From the NCBI RefSeq assembly GCF_000174355.1, contig NZ_ACIS01000005.1:186001-250000 (forward strand): 64,000 nt of DNA, read 5' to 3'. This document shows positions 7,600 to 16,873 of the stretch, in pieces. Numbering within the stretch: the stretch's first letter is position 1; each line of letters opens with the position of its first letter. The position numbers and the translations under genes are program-made. Origin of the DNA: Pseudogulbenkiania ferrooxidans 2002 (GTDB lineage: Bacteria > Pseudomonadota > Gammaproteobacteria > Burkholderiales > Chromobacteriaceae). The notes under the pieces were generated by a model, which made no database searches, was not told the origin of the DNA, and worked only from the letters and a program-made list of their open reading frames with translations.

Positions 7600-9267
7600 T
7601 TAATCGAGCACGATGCGGCGTTTGGTGATTTCGCCTTCGTCGCCGCCCGCCCAGTTCAATTCGATGATGATTTCCGGATTGGGTCCGGGACGCGCCCGCA
7701 CCATCAGGAAGTTGTTGGACCCCGTCAGGGCGTACAGTCGTTCGGTAAAGACATTGTCGTTATTCTCCATGGCGCCGCCTGAACTGATGCCGATCAGGCT
7801 CAGTTTGGGCGCCGGCTTGCGGGAGATGGCGCTCGAGGTGGCATGGTAGACCTTGGCGGCGGGGAATTTACGGTGGCGAATCCTGAAGATCGAGGCACAG
7901 TGCACGTCCCCGCTGAGGAACACCACTTTCTTGCCGGTCTGATCGATGCTCTTGAACAGGGTTTCCAGGAGCTGATTGCGCTCCCATTGGTTGGTTTCGT
8001 GACCCCACTCGTCCTTGAAATCATCCTTGGCCTCGCCGAGGTCGGCGTAGTTGACCAGGCGATCGACCCAATGGACCACCGGGACCGGCGAGACGATGAA
8101 CAGCGCATTGGCTTGTTTCACATCCTCGCTCCCCAGCCACTGGCGGAAACGGTCGAACTGGGCCTGACCCAGCAAGATGTTCTTGTCGGGTATTTTCTTG
8201 CCCTTGTTCTTTTCGACATCGTGATGGCCGCGCATGTCCAGCACGTAGAAGGCCGCGCCGCCATGGCGGAAAGCATAGTCCCATTGGCATTGGTCGGGGT
8301 CTGCGGCGTTGTAGGACGTAGCGGGGTTGTGACTGTGCTCGTATTCGTAATAAGCCTGGCAGGCGGCTTTCCACATCAATTGCAACAGCATCAGGTTGGG
8401 CTTGCTGTCTTCTTCCTCCCAGAACGAGCAGATTTGCGCCGCGCGCTCTTTCCAGGTCAATGAGCCCCAGCCGTCCATGATCTCGTGGTCGTCCCAGATC
8501 ATGTACTGCGGAACTTGTTCGAAGACCGAGCGCAGCTCGGGCACGCTCCAGTAGACGCGGTAATACCAGCGGTAGATGTCGAGCAGGTATTGCTGGATGC
8601 CCGCCTCATCATACTTGCCTTTGCCAAGGGCAAACTTGTCGAGCAGCGCTTTCTTGTTGTCCTTCAGCCAGGACCAGATATCCAGGAAACGATTCTTGCC
8701 GTTGGTGTCGACGTAGACCTGATCGCCGCCGCCGATCGAGAAATGGGCCCGGGTGTCTCCCAGCTGTTCGAGATAGTGTGGCCAGGCCCCGGCGCTACCG
8801 TTGTTGCTGATATGGTCGTGGCAGCTGTAGAAGCCGAAGACGATCTCGGACGGAGCCTCCGGCATGGTGCGGAAATGGCGCGGCGCATCGCCGCCGATTT
8901 CGGTGCGGCGCGCCACCTTGCCCGCATCCAGTTCGCTGGCGATGACCGCGTAGTAGTACCGGGTATCCGGGTTGAGGCCGGCGATGTCGAAGACGTGGGT
9001 CAGGCTGTTGTCATGCGTGAAATCGTGCTCGCCCAGATAGGCCGCCGCGATCCCGTTGCCGGCCAGAAATGCGGGAACCGTCTTTTCTTCCAGCCGTACC
9101 AGGTCGCCGCTCAGCGGGCTCGCCGTGACGACCAGACTCCACTTGCCCGGTTGGTAGATGCGGACCCAGAGCCGCGTGCTGTTGGCGGTGGTGGCCCCAA
9201 CAATGACGCCACTGGTGAGTTTGCTGTACTTCTGTTCGTTGGATGTCGGATCAAGCAGGGTGGCCAT
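7600..9267 (-). CDS. PhoD-like metallophosphatase
   Basis: A 555-residue protein; the start at 9267 has CGAGGAC upstream. Residues about 10-120 form a fibronectin-like N-terminal domain (KLTSGVIVGATTANSTRLWV, NPDTRYYYAVI). The catalytic part contains FGFYSCHDH, GGGDQVYVD, MIWDDHEIMDGWGS, and near the C-terminus FLSGDVHCASI. These match the metal ligands of the alkaline phosphatase D/PhoD-like fold (Fe/Ca phosphodiesterase). No Tat or Sec signal peptide is visible, unlike secreted PhoD, so this looks like a cytoplasmic PhoD-like member of uncertain substrate. It is a single gene. Confidence 0.85.
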   Translation of the reverse strand: MATLLDPTSNEQKYSKLTSGVIVGATTANSTRLWVRIYQPGKWSLVVTASPLSGDLVRLEEKTVPAFLAGNGIAAAYLGEHDFTHDNSLTHVFDIAGLNPDTRYYYAVIASELDAGKVARRTEIGGDAPRHFRTMPEAPSEIVFGFYSCHDHISNNGSAGAWPHYLEQLGDTRAHFSIGGGDQVYVDTNGKNRFLDIWSWLKDNKKALLDKFALGKGKYDEAGIQQYLLDIYRWYYRVYWSVPELRSVFEQVPQYMIWDDHEIMDGWGSLTWKERAAQICSFWEEEDSKPNLMLLQLMWKAACQAYYEYEHSHNPATSYNAADPDQCQWDYAFRHGGAAFYVLDMRGHHDVEKNKGKKIPDKNILLGQAQFDRFRQWLGSEDVKQANALFIVSPVPVVHWVDRLVNYADLGEAKDDFKDEWGHETNQWERNQLLETLFKSIDQTGKKVVFLSGDVHCASIFRIRHRKFPAAKVYHATSSAISRKPAPKLSLIGISSGGAMENNDNVFTERLYALTGSNNFLMVRARPGPNPEIIIELNWAGGDEGEITKRRIVLD

Positions 9268-9636
9268 GGTGTCCTCGTAATCGATCAGCTGGCGCCGTAC
9301 GGCGTTACAAATGCCGATGGCAACGTCAATTGCATATCATTGTTTTATGGACAAAACCGGCACTCCGCAAGGCAGCGCGGTCGCCGACGAGCGGGTGTCA
9401 ACCCACGCGGACCCGGGGCGGGGCGCCCTATCCATCACGGCGTTTACCCGGGCAAAAGCATCTTGAGTCCACCCCTGACAAGTCGACGCCAGTCATCTTG
9501 TGCCGCCTGGCGACAGTTACGCGATTCCCAGGAGCGGGCACGTCGACACGCCAGTAACAGCATGACCATGCTATACAAGTAAAACGGCAAGTGTGCTGCA
9601 TGGGCGGGGTCTTTACCGGCGGATAGGGGGAGGGTG
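9268..9636. promoter_or_regulatory. Intergenic with candidate extended -10 for the chemoreceptor
   Basis: About 370 bp between divergent genes. On the plus strand TGCTATACA (-10 at 9572-9577 with the TGn extension) lies 60 nt upstream of the chemoreceptor ATG; no good -35 is present. The remainder shows no gene. Confidence 0.35.
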
Positions 9637-11481
9637 ATGGTGCAAGACGTGGCCGAGGAGAGCCGGGCATATTTATCCACGTTGCTGCCGACGCCGCGTG
9701 AGTGGCGTCTTGTCAAAACGGTGGTGCTGGTGTCCCTCGTGATATTTCTGGCCTTGGTGCCGTTTGCCAAGCTCCCGCTCCCGCGCGTTTGGGCCTTTAT
9801 TCCCGTCTACGAGTCGGCGCTGGTCATCAACGACCTGATCACGGCGGTGCTGCTGTTCGGGCAGTTCCGCATCTTGCGCACCCCGGGATTACTGGTGCTG
9901 GCGTGCGGCTATCTCTTTACCGCCTGCATGGCCACGGTTCATGCGCTCACTTTTCCCGATCTTTTTGCGCCGGGGGGATGGCTGGGGGCCGGCCCCCAAA
10001 GCACGGCCTGGCTGTATATGTTCTGGCACGCCGGGTTTCCGCTGTTCGTGATCGCCTACGCCTGGCTGAAGGATCAACCGCGTAGCCTCAGTCGCCTGAC
10101 ACGGTTTACGCCCCTGGCGGTGGCCGGCGTGTTCGGCTTGGTGGGTGCGTTCACCGTGGCCGCCACGGTCGGGCAGGACGCGCTCCCGAAAATCATGCGC
10201 GGCAACCATTACACCACGGCCATGGTCTACGTCATCGTCTCGGTCTGGGCCTTCAGTCTGTTCGCCTTGGTCCGGCTGTGGCGCTGCCGGGTGCGTTCGG
10301 TGCTCGACCTGTGGGTGATGGTGGTGGTCTGTGCATGGCTGTTCGATATCGCCCTGTCCGCCATGCTCAACGCCGGACGCTTCGATCTGGGCTTCTATGC
10401 CGGGCGCATCTATGGCTTGCTGGCCGCCAGTTTCGTGCTGCTGATGTTGTTGCTCGAGAACGGAATGCTCTACGCGCGCCTCGCCCAGATGCATCAGAGC
10501 GAACTGCAAAAGAATGCCACGCTGATGGCGCTGGCCCAGCGCATTGCAGAGGGCGATCTGACCGTGCGTGTCGACCCGCAGTCCTATATGGGTAGTGTGG
10601 GGCAGGCGTTGGAAGAGATGGTGGATAGTCTGCGCGAGATGAATCATGAAATAAGCGGCGGCGTGGCGGTGTTGGCGAGTTCGGCTACCACCATTCTGAG
10701 CGGCGCCAGTCAGGTCGCCTCCGGTGCCGCCGATAGCGCCAGCGCGGTGACCCAGGCTGTCATCACCATGGCCGAAACCAAGCAGACCGCGCTGGTCGCC
10801 AGCGAAAAGGCTCAGCACGTGTCGGAAGCCGCTCAGCGCGCCGCCCAGGTATCACAGCTCGGCCAGGAGTCGGTGGATGATGCCGTCGCCCGGATGCTGC
10901 ATATCCGCGAGCACATGGGGCAGATTGCCGCCAGCACGATCAAGCTGACGGAGCATGCCATGATGATCGGCGAAATCATCGCCACCGTGAACGACCTGGC
11001 CGATCAATCCAATTTGCTGGCGGTCAACGCGTCGATCGAAGCGGCCAAGGCCGGCGAACAGGGGCTGGGTTTCGGGGTCGTGGCGCAAGAGGTGAGGAGC
11101 CTGGCCCAGCAGTCCAAGCAAGCCACGGTACAGGTACGGTCCATCCTCAACGACATCGGCAAGGCGATCAGCGGTGCCGTGCAGACGGCGGAGCAGGGGG
11201 CGCAGGCGGTGGAATCGGGGGTGAAGCAATCCAAAGCGGCCGGCGAGTCGATCCGGCAGTTGGCGGAGAGCATTGCCGAGAGCGCGCAGGCAGCGGCCCA
11301 GATTGCCGTCTCGGCGCAGCAGCAGCTGGCCGGCATCGACCAGCTTGCGCAGGCCATGGACGATATCAGCGCTTCGGCTACCCGTAACGCCGAGAGCACG
11401 CGCGAGACAGAGGCCGCGGCACAATCGCTGCATGAGCTGGGGCAGACACTGGAAAGACTGATGCTGCGCTACAAGGCGTGA
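9637..11481 (+). CDS. Methyl-accepting chemotaxis protein with MASE4 sensor
   Basis: A 614-residue protein; the ATG at 9637 follows a GGGGGAGGG ribosome-binding site. Residues 20-285 contain about eight membrane spans resembling the MASE4 integral-membrane sensor domain (ESALVINDLITAVLLFGQFR, STAWLYMFWHAGFPLFVIAY). A HAMP-like linker follows (RIAEGDLTVRVDPQ). The chemoreceptor signalling hairpin covers the rest, with the tip DLADQSNLLAVNASIEAAKA near residues 448-470. MASE4 more often precedes GGDEF domains. It has no periplasmic ligand domain, so sensing is probably within or across the membrane. The gene appears monocistronic and converges with polX. Confidence 0.9.
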   Translation: MVQDVAEESRAYLSTLLPTPREWRLVKTVVLVSLVIFLALVPFAKLPLPRVWAFIPVYESALVINDLITAVLLFGQFRILRTPGLLVLACGYLFTACMATVHALTFPDLFAPGGWLGAGPQSTAWLYMFWHAGFPLFVIAYAWLKDQPRSLSRLTRFTPLAVAGVFGLVGAFTVAATVGQDALPKIMRGNHYTTAMVYVIVSVWAFSLFALVRLWRCRVRSVLDLWVMVVVCAWLFDIALSAMLNAGRFDLGFYAGRIYGLLAASFVLLMLLLENGMLYARLAQMHQSELQKNATLMALAQRIAEGDLTVRVDPQSYMGSVGQALEEMVDSLREMNHEISGGVAVLASSATTILSGASQVASGAADSASAVTQAVITMAETKQTALVASEKAQHVSEAAQRAAQVSQLGQESVDDAVARMLHIREHMGQIAASTIKLTEHAMMIGEIIATVNDLADQSNLLAVNASIEAAKAGEQGLGFGVVAQEVRSLAQQSKQATVQVRSILNDIGKAISGAVQTAEQGAQAVESGVKQSKAAGESIRQLAESIAESAQAAAQIAVSAQQQLAGIDQLAQAMDDISASATRNAESTRETEAAAQSLHELGQTLERLMLRYKA

Positions 11482-11506
11482 GCAGGGCGGTTCACCATGC
11501 CACCGC

Positions 11507-13228
11507 TCAGCGCCGCTTGAGGAAGGTCTGCAGTTGCGCCAACGGGCGGGTGTTGAGCACGTCCTGCCGTTCCAGCCAGCCACGTCGCGCTTGCTCCACG
11601 CCGTAGCGCAGGTTGCGCAACTCCGCTGTGCTGTGGGCGTCGGAGTTGATGCTGATCAGCACCCCGGCCTCCTTGGCTTCGCGGCAGTGCAGATCGTCCA
11701 GGTCCAGCCGCAGCGGCTGGGCATCGAGCTCCAGCGCACAGCCGACCTCTCTGGCGCGGTGCAGCACCAGGGCAAAATCGACTGCGATCGGCGCCCGTCG
11801 TCCTATCAGCCGTCCGGTGGGGTGGGCAAGGATATGCACGCGTTGGTCGAGTGCGCGCAACAGTCGGCTGGTCTGCTTGGCGCGTGAGAGACTGAAGTGG
11901 TCGTGCATCGCGGCGACCACGATGTCGAGCCTGTCCAGCAGCGCGGCGGAAAGATCGAGCCGGCCATCTTCCAGAATGTCGACCTCCATTCCCCTTAGCA
12001 AGGTAACGCCCAGGCCGCCGGCGCTTTGCAGCCGGTCGATCTCGTCCAGTTGCGCTAGCAACCGCTCCTCGTTCAGCCCACGGGCAAGGCGTTGCTGCGG
12101 CGAATGATCGGTAATGGCCAGATATACCAGTCCCAGCGCGTGCGCGGCGAGCGCCATGTCCTTGATGCTGTTCTGCCCGTCGCTGGCGACGCTGTGGGTG
12201 TGCAGATCGCCGCGCAGGTCCTGCCAGGTCAGCAATGTGGGCAGGCTGCCGTGGCGTGCCGCCTCGATCTCGCCGCGCGCTTCTCGCAGCTCCGGGGGAA
12301 TCACGGGCAGGTGCAGCATGGCGTAGACCGAGGCCTCGCTGTCGCCGGCGATGCGTTGCCCGTCACGGTACACCCCGTATTCGTTGATCTTGAGGCCGCG
12401 CTCGCGCGCCATCAGCCTGAGTGCGATGTTGTGCGCCTTGCTGCCGGTGAAATAGAGCAGTGCCGCGCCGAAACTCTCCGGGCGCACCACGCGCAAATCC
12501 ACCTGCAGGCCGTTCTGCAGGCGCACGCTGGCCTTGGTCGTGCCCTGCGCCAGCACCTCGTCGACGTCTTCATGGGCGGTAAAGGCAAACGGCACGTCGT
12601 AGCCTGGCGTGGCGGCCACCAGGATGTCGATGTCGCCGACCGTGTCGCGGCGGCGCCGGTAGCTGCCAGCCACCTCGACCTGCCGTACCCCCGGCACGCG
12701 GCGCAGGTAGTCGAGCAGCTTTTCCACGGTCGGGCGCACGCGGGCTCGCGCCAGCCGGGCATGGGTGTCGAGGTGCTTGGCCAGCGCCTGCAACAGCTGC
12801 TGTTCCAGCTTGGGGCCAAAGCCCGGCAGTTGACGCACCAGGCCTTGTTCTGCCGCGTGCTGGAGGTGGGACGGCGAGGTGATCGCCAACTCGTGATACA
12901 GGGTGCGGACCCGTTTCGGGCCCAGACCGGGTATCGACAGCAAATAGGCCACCGCCGGCGGCACCTCGCCGCGCAGCCGATCGAGAAGCGCGCAGGTGCC
13001 GGTATGGGCGATCTCGACGATCTTGGCGCCCAGATCCGCGCCGATGCCGGGCAGCTTGGGCAAAGGCAGCCCTTGTGCCACCAGTGCGGCCAGCTCCTGG
13101 TGGTATTCGCCCAGAGTGCGGGCCGCATTGCGGTAGGCGCGGATACGGAACGGGTTGGCCTCTTCAATCTCCAGAAGATCGGCAATTTCCTCGAAAACCT
13201 GGCTCACCCTGACGTTGTGCAAGGGCAT
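11507..13228 (-). CDS. polX: DNA polymerase/3'-5' exonuclease PolX
   Basis: A 573-residue family-X polymerase with a C-terminal PHP domain. The N-terminal 8-kDa-like HhH region (NPFRIRAYRNAARTL, KLPGIGADLGAKI) precedes the polymerase palm with GSYRRRRDTVGDIDILVA and the third carboxylate LQVDLRVV. The PHP nuclease starts near residue 342 (GDLHTHSVASDG) and continues to EVDILEDG and ISINSDAHS. Bacterial PolX fills short gaps in base-excision repair, with Mn-dependent exonuclease from PHP. It lies 14 nt downstream of the HPF/cold-shock fusion gene and is likely co-transcribed with it. Confidence 0.95.
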   Translation of the reverse strand: MPLHNVRVSQVFEEIADLLEIEEANPFRIRAYRNAARTLGEYHQELAALVAQGLPLPKLPGIGADLGAKIVEIAHTGTCALLDRLRGEVPPAVAYLLSIPGLGPKRVRTLYHELAITSPSHLQHAAEQGLVRQLPGFGPKLEQQLLQALAKHLDTHARLARARVRPTVEKLLDYLRRVPGVRQVEVAGSYRRRRDTVGDIDILVAATPGYDVPFAFTAHEDVDEVLAQGTTKASVRLQNGLQVDLRVVRPESFGAALLYFTGSKAHNIALRLMARERGLKINEYGVYRDGQRIAGDSEASVYAMLHLPVIPPELREARGEIEAARHGSLPTLLTWQDLRGDLHTHSVASDGQNSIKDMALAAHALGLVYLAITDHSPQQRLARGLNEERLLAQLDEIDRLQSAGGLGVTLLRGMEVDILEDGRLDLSAALLDRLDIVVAAMHDHFSLSRAKQTSRLLRALDQRVHILAHPTGRLIGRRAPIAVDFALVLHRAREVGCALELDAQPLRLDLDDLHCREAKEAGVLISINSDAHSTAELRNLRYGVEQARRGWLERQDVLNTRPLAQLQTFLKRR

Positions 13229-13242
13229 GGCGGGGTAATCGC

Positions 13243-13788
13243 TCAGGCAGGGTGGTTGCGTTGCTTGCCGGTGCTGACACGCTTGGCTTGCCAGCCCTCT
13301 TGCGCTGCTTCGGGAAGAAACTTCACCGCCATGCCTTCACTGAGTTTGTCGAATGCTTGGTCGACGAGATTCTCGGCCGAGAAATAGTAGTCGTTGCCGT
13401 CCTCGCCCTCGATGAATCCGAAGCCGTCGAGCAGGCGTGCCACGGTGCCGTGAGTGGGCTCCATATGCTGCTTGGTCTCGCCGCGCCGGATACGGACATG
13501 GTCTTCCAGCATGCGCCGTGCGGCGTCGAAGGCGTCGCGCAAGGCCACATAGACATCTTCATGGTTCTGCCGGTTGCTGACGACTTCGGTGCCAGGCGCT
13601 GTCATGTCGATCTGCACGAAGTAGTGCTCGCCCTGGTTGGAGTGGCGGTGCGGTAAGCCGACGGTGACGTTGCAGCCGATGAGGCGTGGGAAAAACTGTT
13701 CCAGCTTTTCCAGCTTCTGCTGGATATGGGTTGAAAGGGCTTCGGATTCGGGAAGGTTTTCGTAGTTGATTTGCAGCAGACAGGCCAT
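13243..13788 (-). CDS. HPF/RaiA-like domain fused to cold-shock domain
   Basis: A 181-residue protein. Residues 1-105 resemble the hibernation-promoting-factor/RaiA fold (LEKLEQFFPRLIGCNVTVGL, HYFVQIDMTAPGTEVV, YVALRDAFDAARRMLEDHV). Residues about 112-172 are a cold-shock/S1-like domain with RNP1-like GFGFIEGEDG and RNP2-like DYYFSAEN. Such two-domain proteins are known in Proteobacteria and are presumed to bind ribosomes or RNA under stress. It lies directly upstream of polX and 46 nt downstream of an unknown gene on the same strand, suggesting a three-gene unit. Confidence 0.88.
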   Translation of the reverse strand: MACLLQINYENLPESEALSTHIQQKLEKLEQFFPRLIGCNVTVGLPHRHSNQGEHYFVQIDMTAPGTEVVSNRQNHEDVYVALRDAFDAARRMLEDHVRIRRGETKQHMEPTHGTVARLLDGFGFIEGEDGNDYYFSAENLVDQAFDKLSEGMAVKFLPEAAQEGWQAKRVSTGKQRNHPA

Positions 13789-13834
13789 GCTTGCTCTCCT
13801 CTGTGTTGTCGCGTGTAGCGCAGGGCAAAAGGGC

Positions 13835-14374
13835 TCAGGGCAGCCGGTAATCCAGCGGCCAGTATTCCTGGATGTAGTCGAGGATGTTCATGTCGGTATT
13901 GGGGGAAATGTGCTCCCAGGGATGGCCGCCGTGATCCAGCCGCGCCAGGCGCTTGTGGCGGATGTTGACTTCGTGCAGCGGCAGTCCTTCGGCCCGGTAG
14001 CGGGCAAGGTCTTCCTCGTAGCCGGGCGTGTCGAGGTAGAACAGCCATTCGGTGGCGAAATCGGCTTGCAAGGCTTCCAGCGTGCGGCCGATGTCGTCGT
14101 CGATCAGAATCGGCTCCTGCAGCCTGGGGTGGCCACGGCTGTAGTCGTACACCCAGCCGCCGTAGAGGTCGCCGTCCTTGGTGGCGAGAAAACGCTGCGG
14201 TTCGTCGGTGAAGAAATCTTCCAGCAGGAAAAAGGCACGGTGGAAATGCGCGCCCTTGGCCCCGGTGAACCAGCCCATGACGTGGCGCTCGGTGGTGGTG
14301 TAGAGCATGGCGCACAGCAGGCCGCGCTCCCCGGGGGAAAAGGCGAGATACGTTTCAGCTTCGTGGCGTTTCAT
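13835..14374 (-). CDS. Conserved hypothetical protein
   Basis: A 179-residue soluble protein that I do not recognise. It has no signal peptide or membrane span and is rich in aromatic and acidic residues (WVYDYSRGHPRLQEPILIDD, DYIQEYWPLDYRLP). Upstream on the minus strand is a modest ribosome-binding site (AAAGGC). It is the first gene of a likely unit with the HPF/cold-shock fusion and polX. Codon use matches its neighbours, so it is a real resident gene. Confidence 0.7.
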   Translation of the reverse strand: MKRHEAETYLAFSPGERGLLCAMLYTTTERHVMGWFTGAKGAHFHRAFFLLEDFFTDEPQRFLATKDGDLYGGWVYDYSRGHPRLQEPILIDDDIGRTLEALQADFATEWLFYLDTPGYEEDLARYRAEGLPLHEVNIRHKRLARLDHGGHPWEHISPNTDMNILDYIQEYWPLDYRLP

Positions 14375-14586
14375 CTCGTGTGGCCTTTCACCGTCGCCGT
14401 GTCGAGGTTGTCCCGACGCCCCACCCGCCGGCGCAGTATTTTCTTGTGAGCCTTGACTGTATTTTTAGTTTAGCTTTCAGACGGCCGGTGTGCGCCAGAT
14501 TGGGTATATGACAGGAGGCCCCTGCCGTCGGGCCCATCCACGTAGAAGCGGCGGCCTCTCCGAATCAGGAGTCAGCCCGTTGGACT
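14375..14586. other. Intergenic with one Neisseria-type DUS core
   Basis: The promoter of the minus-strand hypothetical gene should lie here. The 10-mer GCCGTCTGAA occurs once on the minus strand (14485-14476), identical to the Neisseria DNA-uptake core but unpaired. Probably chance. Confidence 0.35.
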
Positions 14587-15726
14587 TCAGCGCTCGCTCG
14601 GGGAGGGCGCCACGGGCGCGGTGAGTGGCAGCACCAGTTCAAAGCGCGCCCCCTGTCCCGGCGCGCTCGACACGCTGATGCTGCCGCCCAGCACGGCGGT
14701 CGCCAGGTTGTAGACGATGTACAAGCCGAGCCCGCTGCCGCCCATGCCCAGTTTGGTGGTGAAAAAAGGGTCAAAAGCGTGCTTGGCCGTGGCCTCGTTC
14801 ATCCCGATGCCGTCGTCCGAATAAGCGAGGGTGACCTGATCCTGATCGGGCTTGGCCTCGATCCGGATCGTTCCCGAGTCGATGCCTTCGAAGCCGTGCA
14901 GCAGAGTGTTGGTGACGAGGTTGGAAATGATCTGCTCGATCGGCCCCGGGTAGCTGTCGAGCGTGATGCCGGTGGCGACGGTGACGTCCAGCCGATGTGC
15001 GGTGTGTTTCAACTTGGGCCGCAGCGTCATCAGCACTTCGTCGATGGCCTGGCGCAGGTCGAAACGACGGCGCCGCATGCTGGTTTGGTCGACCGCCACC
15101 TCCTTGAAGGTGCCGATCAGGTTGGTGGCGCGCTGCAGGTTGTTTTCCAGCAACGCCACCGCTTCGCCGCTGCGGGCGAGAAAATCGAGCAGAGCCTGCT
15201 TGCGCAGTGTGCCGGCAGCGACTTGCGCCAAGAGGGGGTCGATCATCGCCTTGAGCGATGACGCTACGGTCACCCCGATGCCAAGCGGTGTATTCAGTTC
15301 ATGGGCCACGCCGGCCACTAGGCTGCCGAGCGAAGCCAGCTTTTCGGCCTGAACCAGTTGATTCATCGCCTGTTTCACTTGGGCGATGAGCAACTTCTGC
15401 TCTTCTTTTTCACGCTCCAGCGCTTCGTTGGCTTCCTTGCGTTGTTCGATCTCGCGCTCCATCTGCTCTTGGGCGCGATGCAGGGCGCGATTGATTTTTT
15501 CGTTCTCGTGCAGGGCCGCTTCCAACTCCTTGGTGCGCTCGTGCACCTGGTCTTCCAGCATCACCGCGGTCTGGAACAGGCCAAAATCGGAGCCCTGGGT
15601 GCTCATCCCCCGTTCGGCGCGGTTCATCAGGGCCGTGACGACCTTGTTGAGACGGGTGATTTCAGCCCGGAGCGCGTCTTCGCCGCGGATGTCGCGGTCA
15701 TCCCGGGGCGTTTTGTCAGGGGGCAT
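14587..15726 (-). CDS. Cytoplasmic sensor histidine kinase
   Basis: A 379-residue kinase. The chosen ATG at 15726 has GAGAAGG upstream and overlaps the end of the FIST gene by 11 bp; a start at 15753 is possible. There is no membrane span. Residues about 55-125 are a coiled coil (HERTKELEAALHENEKINRA, EREIEQRKEANEALEREKEE). The H-box GVAHELNTPLG places the phospho-acceptor near His142. It is followed by the N-box LVTNTLLHGF, G1 YSDDGIGM, the F-box FDPFFTTK and G2 GGSGLGLYIV. Without its own sensor domain it probably takes input from the FIST protein encoded upstream. No response regulator is adjacent. Confidence 0.92.
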   Translation of the reverse strand: MPPDKTPRDDRDIRGEDALRAEITRLNKVVTALMNRAERGMSTQGSDFGLFQTAVMLEDQVHERTKELEAALHENEKINRALHRAQEQMEREIEQRKEANEALEREKEEQKLLIAQVKQAMNQLVQAEKLASLGSLVAGVAHELNTPLGIGVTVASSLKAMIDPLLAQVAAGTLRKQALLDFLARSGEAVALLENNLQRATNLIGTFKEVAVDQTSMRRRRFDLRQAIDEVLMTLRPKLKHTAHRLDVTVATGITLDSYPGPIEQIISNLVTNTLLHGFEGIDSGTIRIEAKPDQDQVTLAYSDDGIGMNEATAKHAFDPFFTTKLGMGGSGLGLYIVYNLATAVLGGSISVSSAPGQGARFELVLPLTAPVAPSPSER

Positions 15727-16873
15727 GGCCTTCTCGCGGGTAACCCAGAGCAATGCCGGTCAGCGTCTGGTTGACGTGCACGCCGTGGTATTGCTCGCCG
15801 TAGGTGCTGAAGCCGACGACATGGTTTTTGCGCAGCAGCTCCGCCACGGCGTCTTTCGCCCCGCTTTGAGTCATCTCCAGGTTGCGCAGGATGCAATCGC
15901 AGGCCAGGACCAGCTGGAACGGGCCGATTTCGGCGCGGATCGTGCCGAAGGTGCGCTCGAGATTGCCCAGCAGGTCGACGCCGCGCACGACGCGCAACAC
16001 CAGGCCTTCGTCGATGGCGCAGAAAAAGGTCAGGCTGCCATCCGGGTTGGCGCGCTGGATCGAACGGACATAGTCGGTGCCGTCGATGGTCACCACCACC
16101 GGCGAGGCGGCAAAGCGCATCGGGTTGAGATCCCCCACGGCTACGCCGACGACCCGGGCGTATTCCTCGGCGGCGGGCAGGCCATTGATTTCCCGGACGA
16201 TGCGCTGGTTGGCATCCGCTTCGGTCACGACCAACCGTTCTTCCTCGCTGACGAAATGCTGGGTCTTGAAGATTTTGAAGGGCAAGCGGGTGCTGACCAG
16301 CAGCAGGACGGCGCTGTCGGAGTGAAAGGCCCCATTGTGGAATACCCAGGTGCGGGTCAGCTTGAGGTTGTCACCGGCCGACCCTCCGAAAAGCGTTATC
16401 GCGCCGAGCGCATCCTGCAGGGCGCGCGCCACCGGTTCTTCCCGGCGCGACAAGCCGTCGATGAGCAGGAACGAGAAACAGTTCTCCGGGCCGACTGCCG
16501 GTGCCGCGGCCTCCAGTTGCTGCAGCAGGGGCTGCACGAAGGCGGCACCTTCGCCGATCTGGAAGTGCTGCAAGTCGCCGATGCGGCCTGACACCGCGGT
16601 GCATGACGCCGCGGGAAAGCTGGCGCCGGTCAGCCCTAGATCGTGGTAGCCGACGGGCCCGATCTCTCCGGCGGCGGTACAGCCAACCACCGTGACACCT
16701 TGAAACAGCTTCGTCATTTCGTCCGCCAGCGCGTCGAGGTCGTAATCGCTGGAACAGAAAAACACGACCAGTGCCATCCCGGGCTGGCAGACCCCGGCGT
16801 AGAACTCCCGCACGGCCGCCCGAGCATCGCCGACGCGCGATTGTGCGGTGCGGATGGTGTTTGGAATGCTCAC
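15716..16873 (-). CDS. FIST-domain sensor (NosP-like)
   Basis: A 385-residue protein with FIST_N at about residues 30-215 (VVFFCSSDYDLDALADEM, VVGCTAAGEIGPVGY, LFGGSAGDN) and FIST_C at about 220-365 (RANPDGSLTFFCAIDEGLVL, GPFQLVLACDCILR, GFSTYGEQYHGVHVNQTLTG). FIST proteins coupled to histidine kinases include NosP, a heme nitric-oxide sensor in Pseudomonas and Vibrio that controls biofilm dispersal. The 11-bp overlap with a kinase gene supports such a pair. Heme or NO binding here is inference; other FIST proteins may sense amino acids. Confidence 0.85.
   Translation of the reverse strand: MSIPNTIRTAQSRVGDARAAVREFYAGVCQPGMALVVFFCSSDYDLDALADEMTKLFQGVTVVGCTAAGEIGPVGYHDLGLTGASFPAASCTAVSGRIGDLQHFQIGEGAAFVQPLLQQLEAAAPAVGPENCFSFLLIDGLSRREEPVARALQDALGAITLFGGSAGDNLKLTRTWVFHNGAFHSDSAVLLLVSTRLPFKIFKTQHFVSEEERLVVTEADANQRIVREINGLPAAEEYARVVGVAVGDLNPMRFAASPVVVTIDGTDYVRSIQRANPDGSLTFFCAIDEGLVLRVVRGVDLLGNLERTFGTIRAEIGPFQLVLACDCILRNLEMTQSGAKDAVAELLRKNHVVGFSTYGEQYHGVHVNQTLTGIALGYPREGHAP

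Noticed and set aside
14476-14485. Neisseria DUS core GCCGTCTGAA
   Set aside because: A single unpaired 10-mer in 64 kb; the extended 12-mer does not match, and the dispersed CTTCGGCCAACC element is far more frequent.
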